From contig JAHBWI010000011.1 in NCBI GenBank assembly GCA_019637075.1, forward strand, positions 1 through 32,312: DNA of 32,312 nucleotides, written 5' to 3'. Both the position numbers and the translations under genes were made by a program. The DNA comes from Nitrospiraceae bacterium. GTDB taxonomy: Bacteria > Nitrospirota > Nitrospiria > Nitrospirales > Nitrospiraceae. The notes beneath the pieces were generated by a model. The model had not been told where the DNA came from. It made no database searches and saw nothing but the letters and a program-made list of their open reading frames with translations. Positions 8,106-16,559 of the stretch are shown here, piece after piece; positions within the stretch are counted from its first letter, which is position 1; every line of letters starts with the position of its first letter.

Positions 8106-9700
8106 GGCATTTCCTCCACGAGCCCCTCGCCGCGCGCTTCCCGCCACCTATCCTCAGCGGTAGCAGGGACAGCCGAGGTGGTCGGATGGGCCAGCCAAAC
8201 CCAAGCGCTAAGACCGATGAACAATGCGCTGGCAACCAGAAACGCATCGTTGATCCCAAGGATCGCCGATTGCTGTTTGATCAACAGCCCCAGTTTGGCC
8301 TGCACCTCGGAAGAACTCAGGCCTGACGACGCCAATTTTGCCGACAATCGATCCATTGCGTCGAACGAGATGGAGGTGCGCCCCCCGAAGTGATCCGCGA
8401 GGTGCAGCCGATGAAACGGAGCCCGGCGGAACATGACGATCCCTTGAAACGTGATCCCGAAGGCGCCTGCTGCAATCCGCAACAGCGTCGCCACTTCCGC
8501 CGCACGCGTAAGCATCGGCCCTGACAGGCCGTGCAGGGTCAGCACGGTCCACGGCGCAAAGAACGAACCCAGGAAGACTCCTTCGATCAGCATCGGCCAA
8601 AAGAGTTCGTCGTAGGAATGAGGATCATCGAACAGGCCCAGCCAATAGAAGGTCCAAGCGAAACCCAATCCGTTCAGGCATGCGAGCCAGCGTGCGTCGA
8701 GGTACTTACAGAGGTAGTGCATCACCGCAATGGTCGGCGCACCAAGCAGCACCAACGGCATCAGCGCCAGTCCCGCAAGTTTCGACGAGTAGCCCAAGAC
8801 GATTTGGATTTGGACGGTCAAGAGCGACAGCAGCCCTTGAATCGAGAAGAAACCCAGCGTCAGCCCGACGATGCCGATCAGAAAGTTTCGTTGGCGAAAG
8901 AGTCGAAAATCGATGGAAGGATGACGTTCGCCCAATTCCCAAATGATGAAACAGGGCACCGCCAGGAGGAGCACGACCGCGACTGCCTGGAGAATCGGCG
9001 CATCCAGCCAATCGAAATCGTTGCCCATATTGAGAAACGTTTGAAGCCCCAGCAATACCGTCGCCAACAGCAGAAACCCCACCAGATCGAAACGGGCATA
9101 GGAACGCCGGAATCCCCGGCCGTACAACAGTGCGCCGAGCACGGCGATGATGATCACCGTCAGCACGAAATCGAGATAGAACAGGAATCGCCAGCCGAGC
9201 ATGTAGGCGATGTACCCGCCCACGGGCATGCCGATCGTGAAGGGCGCGATACTGAACAGCCCCCAAATGCTGAGCGCCACAGCCTTCAGTCGCTTGGGAT
9301 ACTCATTCAGCAACATCGACTGCGCCAACGGCAGCGTGATCCCGCCTGCGATACCTTGAATGACGCGCGCCGGAACGAATTGGGTGAGAGTCTCACTCGC
9401 ACCGCACAGATACGACGCCCCGCTGTAGACAACGAAGGCCGAAATCAGCAATCGGTAATCGCCGATACGTCCGGACAGATACCGAGCCAACGGAAATCCC
9501 AAGGCCAGGCCGATCATGAAATCCGTCTGGGCCCAGGTCAAAAAGCTGGGCAGCACCCCGCCCAAGTCTCCCGCGACATGCGGCAGCAGCGCGATGTACG
9601 AGCCGGCGTTGAATAGCACGACGATATGCGACAGGCCGAGCGCGGCATTGAACAGGACGAACCGCCAGCCTCGCAACCGTCTGAGATATACAACCGCCAT
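8102..9700 (-). CDS. MFS transporter, DHA2 (EmrB/QacA) family, 14 membrane helices
   Basis: This is the inner-membrane pump of the tripartite system, a proton-driven exporter. At 532 residues with about 14 hydrophobic segments it fits the DHA2 family. The loop 2-3 motif is SGRIGDYRLL and the helix-5 antiporter motif region reads GMPVGGYIAYMLGWRFLFYLDF. Typical DHA2 phrases such as ARVIQGIAGGITLPLAQSMLL and FLLLATVLLGLQ are present. The ribosome site is GAAGGA, 8-9 bases before the ATG. It sits 16 bases after the FNT channel gene and overlaps the outer-membrane gene by 4 bases, so all four genes should be co-transcribed. The operon partner suggests the substrate may be linked to nitrogen-oxide metabolism, but nothing in the protein shows this. 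Confidence 0.93.
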   Translation of the reverse strand: MAVVYLRRLRGWRFVLFNAALGLSHIVVLFNAGSYIALLPHVAGDLGGVLPSFLTWAQTDFMIGLALGFPLARYLSGRIGDYRLLISAFVVYSGASYLCGASETLTQFVPARVIQGIAGGITLPLAQSMLLNEYPKRLKAVALSIWGLFSIAPFTIGMPVGGYIAYMLGWRFLFYLDFVLTVIIIAVLGALLYGRGFRRSYARFDLVGFLLLATVLLGLQTFLNMGNDFDWLDAPILQAVAVVLLLAVPCFIIWELGERHPSIDFRLFRQRNFLIGIVGLTLGFFSIQGLLSLLTVQIQIVLGYSSKLAGLALMPLVLLGAPTIAVMHYLCKYLDARWLACLNGLGFAWTFYWLGLFDDPHSYDELFWPMLIEGVFLGSFFAPWTVLTLHGLSGPMLTRAAEVATLLRIAAGAFGITFQGIVMFRRAPFHRLHLADHFGGRTSISFDAMDRLSAKLASSGLSSSEVQAKLGLLIKQQSAILGINDAFLVASALFIGLSAWVWLAHPTTSAVPATAEDRWREARGEGLVEEMP

Positions 9701-9716
9701 CGATACGTCCTTCTCT

Positions 9717-10592
9717 TCAGAACGAGGGGGAATACCCGCTGCGATCGCTCGCGGTGCTTGCCTGCGGAACGGCCACCGGCGCCACCGGTGCCGGGGCAGG
9801 AGGCACCGCCCGATGCGCCCAATAGATCGCCCCGCCGGTCAGCACCGCGCCCCCTACCAGGTTGCCCAGCGTCACCGGAATCTGGTTCCACAACCACCAA
9901 TCCGCAAACGTAACGTTCGCGCCCAGCAAAATTCCGGCCGGAATGACGAACATGTTCACTACCGCATGTTCGAATCCCTGCATGAAGAACAAGACCGTCG
10001 GTCCCCAAATCGCAACGATTTTCCCGACCAGGGAGGTCGTTGAAAAGGCGAAAACCACGGCCAAACTCACCATCCAATTGCACAACACCGCCTTCGTAAA
10101 TACGGTCAGGAAACCGGCCGTGCCGTGATGCGCGTAGTAGGTCGTTTTGGCCTCGGCGATCGCCACCAACTTGGTGCCCACGGCAGACAGGGGCGCATCG
10201 CCACCGGTGGTGACTACGATCCCCAACAAGACCGCATACAGGACGCTTCCCATCAGGTTGCCCAGGAAGACCCAGGCCCAGTTCGTCACGACGCGCGCCG
10301 GCGAGCGCTCCTCGGGATTCTGCATGGCCGCACAAGGAATCAAGGCGAAGCTGCCGGTGATGATCTCGGTGCCGAGCAACACCGCCAGGCACAACCCGAA
10401 CGGAAACAACAAGGCCCCCACCATCCAGAGGCCTGTCTCGACCGCGGCGGTCACCGCCATACTCGTGGCCACCCCCAGATAGGCACCGGCCAACATGCCT
10501 CGCAGAATGAGTTGACTGGGAGGCAACTGCAATTTCGCGCAGCCGGCCGCCACCATGCTCTTGACCACTTCTTGCGGTTTCACATAATCCAT
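9717..10592 (-). CDS. FNT-family nitrite/formate channel (NirC/FocA-like)
   Basis: This pentameric channel moves small monovalent anions (nitrite, formate) across the inner membrane. The 291 residues contain six hydrophobic segments. The conserved omega-loop region reads LGTEIITGSF (73-82), and the central His sits in GFEHAVVNMF (His209), as in FocA and NirC. The C-terminal tail is Pro/Ala-rich and shows no domain. I chose the ATG at 10592, with AAGGAGG 5 bases upstream; a GTG at 10610 lies before that ribosome site and is less likely. In a nitrite oxidiser, nitrite transport is the likelier role, but formate cannot be excluded from sequence. It is the first gene of an operon with a tripartite efflux pump and has a consensus sigma-54 promoter 60 bases upstream. 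Confidence 0.93.
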   Translation of the reverse strand: MDYVKPQEVVKSMVAAGCAKLQLPPSQLILRGMLAGAYLGVATSMAVTAAVETGLWMVGALLFPFGLCLAVLLGTEIITGSFALIPCAAMQNPEERSPARVVTNWAWVFLGNLMGSVLYAVLLGIVVTTGGDAPLSAVGTKLVAIAEAKTTYYAHHGTAGFLTVFTKAVLCNWMVSLAVVFAFSTTSLVGKIVAIWGPTVLFFMQGFEHAVVNMFVIPAGILLGANVTFADWWLWNQIPVTLGNLVGGAVLTGGAIYWAHRAVPPAPAPVAPVAVPQASTASDRSGYSPSF

Positions 10593-10651
10593 TACGCCCT
10601 CCTTGACCACGGGCTCATTATGAAATGGACACGATTGTGAGAGAGTGGCTC

Positions 10652-10667
10652 AGCAAGCCACGTGCCA
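10652..10667 (-). promoter_or_regulatory. Sigma-54 promoter of the FNT-efflux operon (perfect consensus)
   Basis: On the minus strand the site reads TGGCACG-TGGC-TTGCT, matching TGGCACG-N4-TTGCW at every defined position. Transcription would begin near 10641, about 49 bases before the FNT start codon. The divergent neighbour is a kinase gene followed by an NtrC-type sigma-54 activator. This is the strongest regulatory site in the window. Confidence 0.85.
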
Positions 10668-10770
10668 GAATATCGGTGACCACCGGCGCCTCGAATCACT
10701 CGTCCTGCGTTGTAGCGGTGACCGACCGAACGACGATCTCGACGGCAAACACTCACCGAAAACGCGCGAC

Positions 10771-10793
10771 TCCGCACGGCCGCACGGTGCGGA
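10771..10793. promoter_or_regulatory. Inverted repeat, probable activator site upstream of the FNT operon
   Basis: TCCGCAC-N9-GTGCGGA is a perfect 7-base dyad lying 130-152 bases upstream of the predicted FNT start site. That is the normal position for a sigma-54 enhancer-binding dimer. The direct repeat CCGCACGG also occurs twice within it. The best candidate protein is the NtrC-type regulator encoded at 12828-14219, by proximity only. Confidence 0.5.
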
Positions 10794-10847
10794 ATCGCTC
10801 ACATGCAAGTACCGACTCGATCACCGGACTCCCATAAAGCAGCGAGG

Positions 10848-10876
10848 TTGCAGAGATCCGCGCGGAAGCCTACGAT
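10848..10876 (+). promoter_or_regulatory. Candidate sigma-70-type promoter of the CHASE3 kinase operon
   Basis: TTGCAG is followed, after 17 bases, by TACGAT, inside CCTACGATAGGG (10869-10880). The identical 12 bases occur at a matching promoter-like position before the other kinase-activator operon (25590-25601), also with a TTG-type hexamer 17 bases upstream. The leader would be only about a dozen bases, enough for the AGAGGA ribosome site. Confidence 0.4.
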
Positions 10877-10894
10877 AGGGCAACAGAGGAACCC

Positions 10895-12814
10895 ATGCGG
10901 GCACTGACTCAGTTTCTGACCGATTTACCCATCGCGCGAAAGCTCTTTCTCGCCTCCCTCATCCCGGCCCTGACTCTGCTCATCCTCAGCATCATGACCT
11001 ATCGGAGCGTAGCGACGTTCTCGGAGGACGAGGGGCAGTTGAACAGCCTCTACTACTCCCAGCGGCTCGCCTCGGAGTACCTCCGCCTCGTCGTCGACCT
11101 GGAGACGGGGTTCCGGGGCTTCGTGCTTACTCGCCAGGAACGATATTTGTTTCCCTATCGCACGGCGCAGGATCACGTGCTCAACCTTGGACGGACGCTG
11201 GAAGGCCAGGTGGCCGATTACCCGGATCAGCACGCGCTCCTGTCATCCGTGCAGCAACTGGTGAAGCAGTTTGTGACAGAGAAAGACCGGCTGATCGAGA
11301 CGGTAAAAGCCGGACATTTCGATGAGGCCCGGAAGTACATCGAGGAAGGTAAGGGTCGTGTCCTGATGCTGCAGATTCGGCAGGACATGGCACGGTTCGA
11401 GCATTTGGAAGAAGCGGCGCTGAATCAACGGGTCGTGAAACTCGGACAAGACCGGGACACGATGTTGACGGTCATCATGGGGGGCGGCCTCTTCGCCCTG
11501 ATCTGTATGGTCTCGGCGTTGCATTTCATTGCACGGTCGATCACCACACCGCTCAAGCGGTTGGCAACCGCCGTGGGCGCGTCACAGCCCGGCTTGATTC
11601 CCGTGGCGCCTGCGTTGGAACGAGCGGACGAAATCGGGCACCTCTCACGCGCAATGCATGACATGAGCCGAGCCATCCAAACCCACATCGCAACCGTGGA
11701 AAGGTCGGAAGCCGAACTCCGACAACTCAACACCGACCTGGCCTCGTCTGAGGCAAAGTACCGCACAATCGTCGACCATGCGCCCTTCGGCATCTTCACC
11801 ACGCAAGGCATGCGCTTGATCTTCAGCAACCGCTACAACAGCGCCCTCGCCGGACTCGATCCCGGTGAGGAACAAGACCCCGAATCGGTCCGTCGCGCCA
11901 TCCACCCCGAAGATCGCGACCGGGTGCTGACCGAATACGCCGAGGCCGTCGAACAGGGCCACCCCTATGAAACAGTGTTCCGATTCCTGCACGAAGACGG
12001 ATCGATCCGCAAAGTGCTGAGCCGTCGCATCCCCATCACCGATGCGTCCGGTCAAGTCACGCTCTACCAGGGATTCAATATCGACATTACGGAGTTGGAG
12101 CTGATGCAGGCCCGACTGAGCCGGGCCGAACGACTGGCCACTTTGGGCCAGGTCGCGGCCGGTATTGCCCACGAAATCCGCAATCCGCTGGTCGGCATCG
12201 GATCCACGACGTCGCTGTTGTTGGACGATATCGACCCGAACGATGCGCGCCGCCCGGATCTCCAGACCATTCTTCAGGAGACCAAACGTCTCGACCGGAT
12301 CGTAAATCAGATCATCGACTACGCGCGGCCGCGGGAATTGGTGGCGGTGCCGTTCGATCTGGCCACGCTCGTGCAGGAAGTAACCAAGGTGTTGGAGGGA
12401 CCGCTCTCAAACAAGGGACTGCATGCGGCCGTCACTGTTCCCGCTACCCCGCCGATCCTCCAGGCCGATCGCGATCAGATGAAGCAGGTGCTGCTCAACG
12501 TGGTCCAAAACGCGATCGACGCCTCCGCGCAGGACCAGACGATCGACATCGGCATCAGCCTTCAGGACCAGGCGATCGAGCCGAGCGTCACGTTGACGGT
12601 GTCGGACCACGGCGTCGGCATCAGCCCCGCCCATCTGCCGCATGTCTTTGAGCCGTTCTTCACCAGCGGCAAACGTCAGGGCACCGGATTGGGCCTCGCG
12701 ATCTGCCGAAACATCCTCGAATCGCACGGCGGCACGATCACGCTGGAAAGCGCCCCGGGCAAGGGCACCACCGTCCGCATGTGGATTCCACTGCGGCAAC
12801 AGATACGCATGTAA
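10895..12814 (+). CDS. Sensor histidine kinase, CHASE3-HAMP-PAS-HisKA-HATPase
   Basis: This 639-residue membrane kinase is the probable phosphodonor of the NtrC-type regulator encoded 13 bases downstream. It has a membrane helix at about 17-37 and a CHASE3-like extracytoplasmic helical domain (about 40-185, with ETGFRGFVLTRQERYL near residue 70). A second helix (about 190-212), HAMP and a PAS domain (about 285-400) follow. The H-box AHEIRNPL has His426; the N-box region is NVVQNAIDAS, G1 is DHGVGI (571-576), then FEPFFTS and GTGLGLAI. The architecture resembles NtrB/AtoS-type kinases that feed sigma-54 activators. CHASE3 ligands are generally unknown, so the signal is open. It is divergent from the FNT operon. 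Confidence 0.93.
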   Translation: MRALTQFLTDLPIARKLFLASLIPALTLLILSIMTYRSVATFSEDEGQLNSLYYSQRLASEYLRLVVDLETGFRGFVLTRQERYLFPYRTAQDHVLNLGRTLEGQVADYPDQHALLSSVQQLVKQFVTEKDRLIETVKAGHFDEARKYIEEGKGRVLMLQIRQDMARFEHLEEAALNQRVVKLGQDRDTMLTVIMGGGLFALICMVSALHFIARSITTPLKRLATAVGASQPGLIPVAPALERADEIGHLSRAMHDMSRAIQTHIATVERSEAELRQLNTDLASSEAKYRTIVDHAPFGIFTTQGMRLIFSNRYNSALAGLDPGEEQDPESVRRAIHPEDRDRVLTEYAEAVEQGHPYETVFRFLHEDGSIRKVLSRRIPITDASGQVTLYQGFNIDITELELMQARLSRAERLATLGQVAAGIAHEIRNPLVGIGSTTSLLLDDIDPNDARRPDLQTILQETKRLDRIVNQIIDYARPRELVAVPFDLATLVQEVTKVLEGPLSNKGLHAAVTVPATPPILQADRDQMKQVLLNVVQNAIDASAQDQTIDIGISLQDQAIEPSVTLTVSDHGVGISPAHLPHVFEPFFTSGKRQGTGLGLAICRNILESHGGTITLESAPGKGTTVRMWIPLRQQIRM

Positions 12815-12827
12815 GGAGACCACGTTC

Positions 12828-14219
12828 ATGCGGGCTACGATTTTCGTCACCGACGACGAGCCGGCCATTCGCTCCGCCATCGTCAAACGACTCACGCGGC
12901 GGCAACATAACGTCACCGGCATCGAATCCGGAGAAGACCTCATCAAGGCAGTCTCGCTCAACCTGCCCGACTTGATCCTGCTCGACCTGAAAATGCCTGG
13001 GCTGAGCGGGCTTGAAACCCTTCGTCAGATTCGGCCGTTGGCGCCGCAGGCCCTGGTGATCATGTTGACCGCCTACGGAACGGTAGAGGACGCCGTTGAG
13101 GCCATGCGGCTCGGGGCTTATGACTTCTTGATCAAGACCGTCGACCTGGGCGGAATCGATCCCGTGGTGGACCGCGCGATCGAGTTTCTGGCGCTACGCC
13201 ACCGGATGGAATACACGCTGGAAGACCAGAACAACGCCTATGCCCTGTCCAACATCGAAGCCCACAGCCCGGTCATGCAACACCTGCTCGCGCAGGTGCG
13301 CGACGTAGCCGAGAACGCGAAATCGACTGTGCTCTTGCAAGGCGAGACCGGGACCGGCAAGGAATTTGTCGCCCGCGTCCTCCATTGTAACGGCCCACGC
13401 GCCCGCGGCCCTTTCGTCAGCGTGAACTGCACCGCCATCCCCCGCGACCTCTTCGAAAGCGAACTGTTCGGGTATGAGCGCGGCGCCTTTACCGGCGCCC
13501 ATCAGCGCAAGCGCGGCCTCCTGGAGAAGGCGGAAGGCGGCACGATCTTTCTGGACGAAATCGGCGATCTTGACCCCTCCATGCAAGCGAAGCTGCTGCG
13601 CGTCCTGCAAGACCGCACCTTTCGCCGGCTCGGCGGAACCGAAGACCTCTCGGTTGATTTCCGCCTGATGACGGCCACGAATCGGGACCTGAAGAAGGAT
13701 GTCGCGCGCGGAACATTCCGGGAGGACTTATATTTCCGGTTGAACGTCGTGACCTTCGAGCTTCCCCCCTTGCGCGTCCGGACCGACGATATTCTGCCGC
13801 TCTGTATGCAGGCCGTCGTGCGATACGGCAAGGAGTTCGGGAAAGATGTCACGGACATCGACGCGGAAGCCAAGGCGCTCCTACAACGGTATAGCTATCC
13901 GGGCAACATCCGCGAGTTGCACAACATCATCGAACGCGCGATGATTCTGTGTCATGACAAAACGCTGACGGTAGGCTGTCTGCCCAAGGAACTCCACGAT
14001 ATGCCCCCTCCCGTCGCGGTGGGAGTGCCCCAGGGGCAGGAACAGACGATCCGAATCGAGATGACGCTAGGACGCCAGACCCTGGCCGACGTGGAATCGG
14101 CCATCATCGACGAGGTCGTCCGCCTCTCCGAACACAACAAGACCCTCGCGGCGAAACGCCTGGGCCTTACACGATTCGCGCTCGATCGACGGCTCAAGAA
14201 GCAGGCCGACTTCCCCTAA
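12828..14219 (+). CDS. NtrC-family response regulator, sigma-54-dependent
   Basis: This 463-residue activator is paired with the kinase just upstream. The receiver domain (1-120) has the acidic pocket DDE, phospho-acceptor Asp53 (LLDLKMPG), Thr81 and Lys103; the Pro that usually follows this Lys is replaced by Thr. The AAA+ domain has Walker A GETGTGKE (172-179), GAFTGA (219-224) and Walker B FLDE (241-244). A Fis-type helix-turn-helix lies at about 420-458 (LAAKRLGLTRFALDRRLKK). The start is the ATG at 12828 with AAGGAG 9 bases upstream; longer readings extend back into the kinase gene. The divergent FNT-efflux operon with its perfect sigma-54 promoter is the natural target, by position. Confidence 0.94.
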   Translation: MRATIFVTDDEPAIRSAIVKRLTRRQHNVTGIESGEDLIKAVSLNLPDLILLDLKMPGLSGLETLRQIRPLAPQALVIMLTAYGTVEDAVEAMRLGAYDFLIKTVDLGGIDPVVDRAIEFLALRHRMEYTLEDQNNAYALSNIEAHSPVMQHLLAQVRDVAENAKSTVLLQGETGTGKEFVARVLHCNGPRARGPFVSVNCTAIPRDLFESELFGYERGAFTGAHQRKRGLLEKAEGGTIFLDEIGDLDPSMQAKLLRVLQDRTFRRLGGTEDLSVDFRLMTATNRDLKKDVARGTFREDLYFRLNVVTFELPPLRVRTDDILPLCMQAVVRYGKEFGKDVTDIDAEAKALLQRYSYPGNIRELHNIIERAMILCHDKTLTVGCLPKELHDMPPPVAVGVPQGQEQTIRIEMTLGRQTLADVESAIIDEVVRLSEHNKTLAAKRLGLTRFALDRRLKKQADFP

Positions 14220-14288
14220 TCCGCGGAAGCCTCGCGTCTACCGAATCGCCACTTGATTAAGGCGGTCGACGAGACCGAGAATAATACG

Positions 14289-15434
14289 ATGGCCATGCAG
14301 GACTCTCCTACTCGATGGATGCCGCCGACGGTGGTGGGCCTGAGCGCCCTGCTGTTTGTCCTTGACCTCTTCATGCCGCTGGGGGTCGCAAACGGCGTGC
14401 TCTATGCCGGCGTCGTGCTGCTGACCTGGTCGTCGTCCGATCAAGGCATGCCGCTGCGAACGGCCCTTGGCTGCTCGATCCTCCTGATCGCGGGCGCCTT
14501 CTTCGGCCCACACATCGACACTATTCCGCTCTGGGTCGGAATCACCAACCGCATGTTGAGCTTCAGCATTCTGTGGGTCGCCGCTATTCTCCTCCATCAA
14601 CGCCAGCGCGCGGACATCCAGCTCCGCCTGGCCAAAGTCGAGTTGGAAAAACGGGTACGGGAGCGAACCAAGGAACTCGCCGACGTCAATCACGCGCTGG
14701 TGAACGAAATCGCCGAACGCGTGGAAACCGAGCAATCCCTCCGAGCCAGCGAAGCCAACCTCGCAGGCAGCCGGCGGGAGTTACGCGATCTGGCCGCACA
14801 ATTGTTGACGGCACAGGAAGAAGAGCGACGGCGGATATCACGAGACCTACACGACGACATCAACCAGCGTCTCGCCATGCTGGTCGTCCAAGTTGAGTCC
14901 CTCGAAACCTCGCTCCCGGCATCCGCCGGACATCTGGGACGGAGCCTGCGTTCCATTCAGGACCACCTCACGGAACTTTCCGATGACGTCCGCCATTTGG
15001 CGTATCAGTTTCACCCATCGATCCTGGACGACCTCGGACTCACCGTTGCGCTCCAGCGCTTGGTCGACGACGCCGGAGAACGATCGGGGATTTCCGGCAC
15101 GTTCACATCCGAAGGCACTCTCCCCTTCATGTCGCAGGAAGTCGCCACCTGCCTCTATCGGGTGGCGCAAGAGTGCCTGGGAAACGTCGTCAAACACGCC
15201 CGCGCGACGGAAATGCGGGTCACGCTCAGGCCTGAATCGGATCGCATCGTGCTTACGGTGGAAGATAATGGGGTGGGATTCGACATCCACTCGTCGGCGA
15301 ACTACCGGGGGCTGGGCCTCATCAGCATGAGTGAACGGGTCCGCCTCGTGAAGGGCACGGTGACGATCGACTCCCGCCCGCAGGAAGGCACGAGAATGAT
15401 CTTCCAGGTGCCCCAGGTACAGGTGACGGCATGA
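14289..15434 (+). CDS. Membrane sensor histidine kinase, HisKA_3 (NarX/DegS class)
   Basis: This 381-residue kinase pairs with the NarL-type regulator that overlaps its stop codon. The N-terminus has about four hydrophobic segments (residues 12-102) with little periplasmic loop, so it may sense within the membrane or a cytosolic signal through the coiled coil (105-155). The HisKA_3 H-box reads EERRRISRDLHDDINQRL with His188. The ATPase has the N-box region ECLGNVVKHA and G1 DNGVGF. It lacks the NarX periplasmic P-box. The ATG at 14289 is chosen; an in-frame ATG at 14295 and an upstream TTG at 14253 are alternatives, and no strong ribosome site separates them. The signal is unknown. Confidence 0.9.
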   Translation: MAMQDSPTRWMPPTVVGLSALLFVLDLFMPLGVANGVLYAGVVLLTWSSSDQGMPLRTALGCSILLIAGAFFGPHIDTIPLWVGITNRMLSFSILWVAAILLHQRQRADIQLRLAKVELEKRVRERTKELADVNHALVNEIAERVETEQSLRASEANLAGSRRELRDLAAQLLTAQEEERRRISRDLHDDINQRLAMLVVQVESLETSLPASAGHLGRSLRSIQDHLTELSDDVRHLAYQFHPSILDDLGLTVALQRLVDDAGERSGISGTFTSEGTLPFMSQEVATCLYRVAQECLGNVVKHARATEMRVTLRPESDRIVLTVEDNGVGFDIHSSANYRGLGLISMSERVRLVKGTVTIDSRPQEGTRMIFQVPQVQVTA

Positions 15435-16072
15435 ACAGGCCGAGAGTGCTCCTGGCGGACGACCACACCCTAGTCCTCGAAGGCTTCCGCCGCATCGTCG
15501 AACAACGCTGTGAAGTCGTGGGCTCCGTCGAGGACGGACGTTCGCTGCTGGAAGCCGCGATGCGCCTGCGTCCCGACCTGATTCTGTTGGATATCTCGAT
15601 GCCCCTCCTCAACGGGATCGATGCGGCTCGGCAGCTCCACAAACTGGCCCCGGAAGTGAAACTGATCTTCGTGACCATGCACGCCGATCCGGCCTATATC
15701 AGCGAGGCGTTCAAAGCCGGCGCCTCCGCCTATCTCCTCAAGCGGTCGGCTGCGCGCGAGTTGGAGTCGGCTATCGATGCGGTCATGAAAGGGCAATACT
15801 ACGTGACCTCTCTCTTGACCCGCGATTTGGTCACCTCCCTCACTCAGGACGGCGCCAACATGCTGGCTCAGCGGCAAGAACTGACACCGCGCCAGCGCGA
15901 AGTGCTTCAGCTCGTCGCCGAGGGCCGCACGATCAAAGAGACGGCTGCGCTTCTCAATATCTCCCCCAAGACGGTCGAGTTCCACAAGGCTCAGATCATG
16001 TCCCAGCTCAATTTGCACACCACCGCTGAGCTGACGAAATACGCCCTTTCCCACGGGCTGATTTCAACATAG
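15431..16072 (+). CDS. NarL/FixJ-family response regulator
   Basis: This 213-residue DNA-binding regulator has an N-terminal receiver (DD at 10-11, phospho-acceptor Asp54 in LLDISMPLL, Lys104). A C-terminal LuxR-type helix-turn-helix (about 147-210) reads LTPRQREVLQLVAEGRTIKETAALLNISPKTVEFHKAQIM. Its ATG overlaps the kinase stop (ATGA), so kinase and regulator are translationally coupled. Targets are not evident; a cluster of CCTAGG repeats lies just downstream of the gene and could be one. Confidence 0.94.
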   Translation: MNRPRVLLADDHTLVLEGFRRIVEQRCEVVGSVEDGRSLLEAAMRLRPDLILLDISMPLLNGIDAARQLHKLAPEVKLIFVTMHADPAYISEAFKAGASAYLLKRSAARELESAIDAVMKGQYYVTSLLTRDLVTSLTQDGANMLAQRQELTPRQREVLQLVAEGRTIKETAALLNISPKTVEFHKAQIMSQLNLHTTAELTKYALSHGLIST

Positions 16073-16085
16073 GGCGTGGCCGCCC
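16072..16085 (+). terminator. Weak terminator-like hairpin after the NarL-type regulator
   Basis: GGGCG-TGGC-CGCCC begins at the last base of the stop codon and is followed by a pyrimidine-rich but not T-only stretch. It is a plausible end to the 10895-16072 transcript, but weak by intrinsic-terminator standards. Confidence 0.3.
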
Positions 16086-16120
16086 CATTCTTCTCCTCTC
16101 CTCGCAAATAAATCATCCGT

Positions 16121-16160
16121 ACCTAGGGAACTTACAGACATGACCTAGGACAACGCCTAG
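16121..16160. repeat. Cluster of CCTAGG-type repeats
   Basis: ACCTAGGG (16121), ACCTAGGA (16143) and CCTAG (16156) lie in the intergenic region before the small-gene cluster, spaced 22 and 12 bases apart, close to two and one helical turns. They may be an operator array upstream of the genes from 16302. The rest of 16086-16301 shows only an AT-richer stretch with a TATAAC hexamer (16194-16199) and no good -35. Confidence 0.3.
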
Positions 16161-16301
16161 TGCCGCTCCTCCGCTGTTTTCTATTAGGTTTCATATAACG
16201 CTTCCGAGAGTGTGGTACGCGCATCCACGAATGCCAGTACGCTCGAATGCAGTGAGGCAACGGGATTCCCTTGACGTTGGAAGCGACGGGAGATGGCCAT
16301 C

Positions 16302-16535
16302 ATGGTGGCACGGGCGCTGCGCTGTGAGTTTTGCCACCGGATTCAACAACAGGAGGCCAGTATGGCGCAGGACGGCAGCGACTCCTCGCCTAGCCCGCGT
16401 CATGGGCTGCTGCAAGAGTTCATGCTGTACGAAGGTTTGTGCGCGCAATGCGAAGGTTTCTATCACCAGCTTGTGACGTACGGCAGACCCCAAGACCCTC
16501 GGGCGAGTCAGGCCGCGGCCGAGGCGCATCTGTAG
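16302..16535 (+). CDS. Small CxxC...CxxC protein, possible zinc ribbon
   Basis: I do not recognise this protein of about 77 residues. Two CxxC pairs (CEFC near the N-terminus, CAQC about 40 residues later) suggest a small zinc-binding fold. Three starts are possible. ATG 16293 has no ribosome-site spacing. ATG 16302 has GGGAG 9 bases upstream. ATG 16362 has the best site (AGGAGG, 5 bases) but drops the first CxxC pair. I chose 16302 because it keeps both pairs. It is the first of a run of small plus-strand genes. Confidence 0.6.
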   Translation: MVARALRCEFCHRIQQQEASMAQDGSDSSPSPRHGLLQEFMLYEGLCAQCEGFYHQLVTYGRPQDPRASQAAAEAHL

Positions 16536-16559
16536 GATGGAGTCACCGAAGGACCGTCG

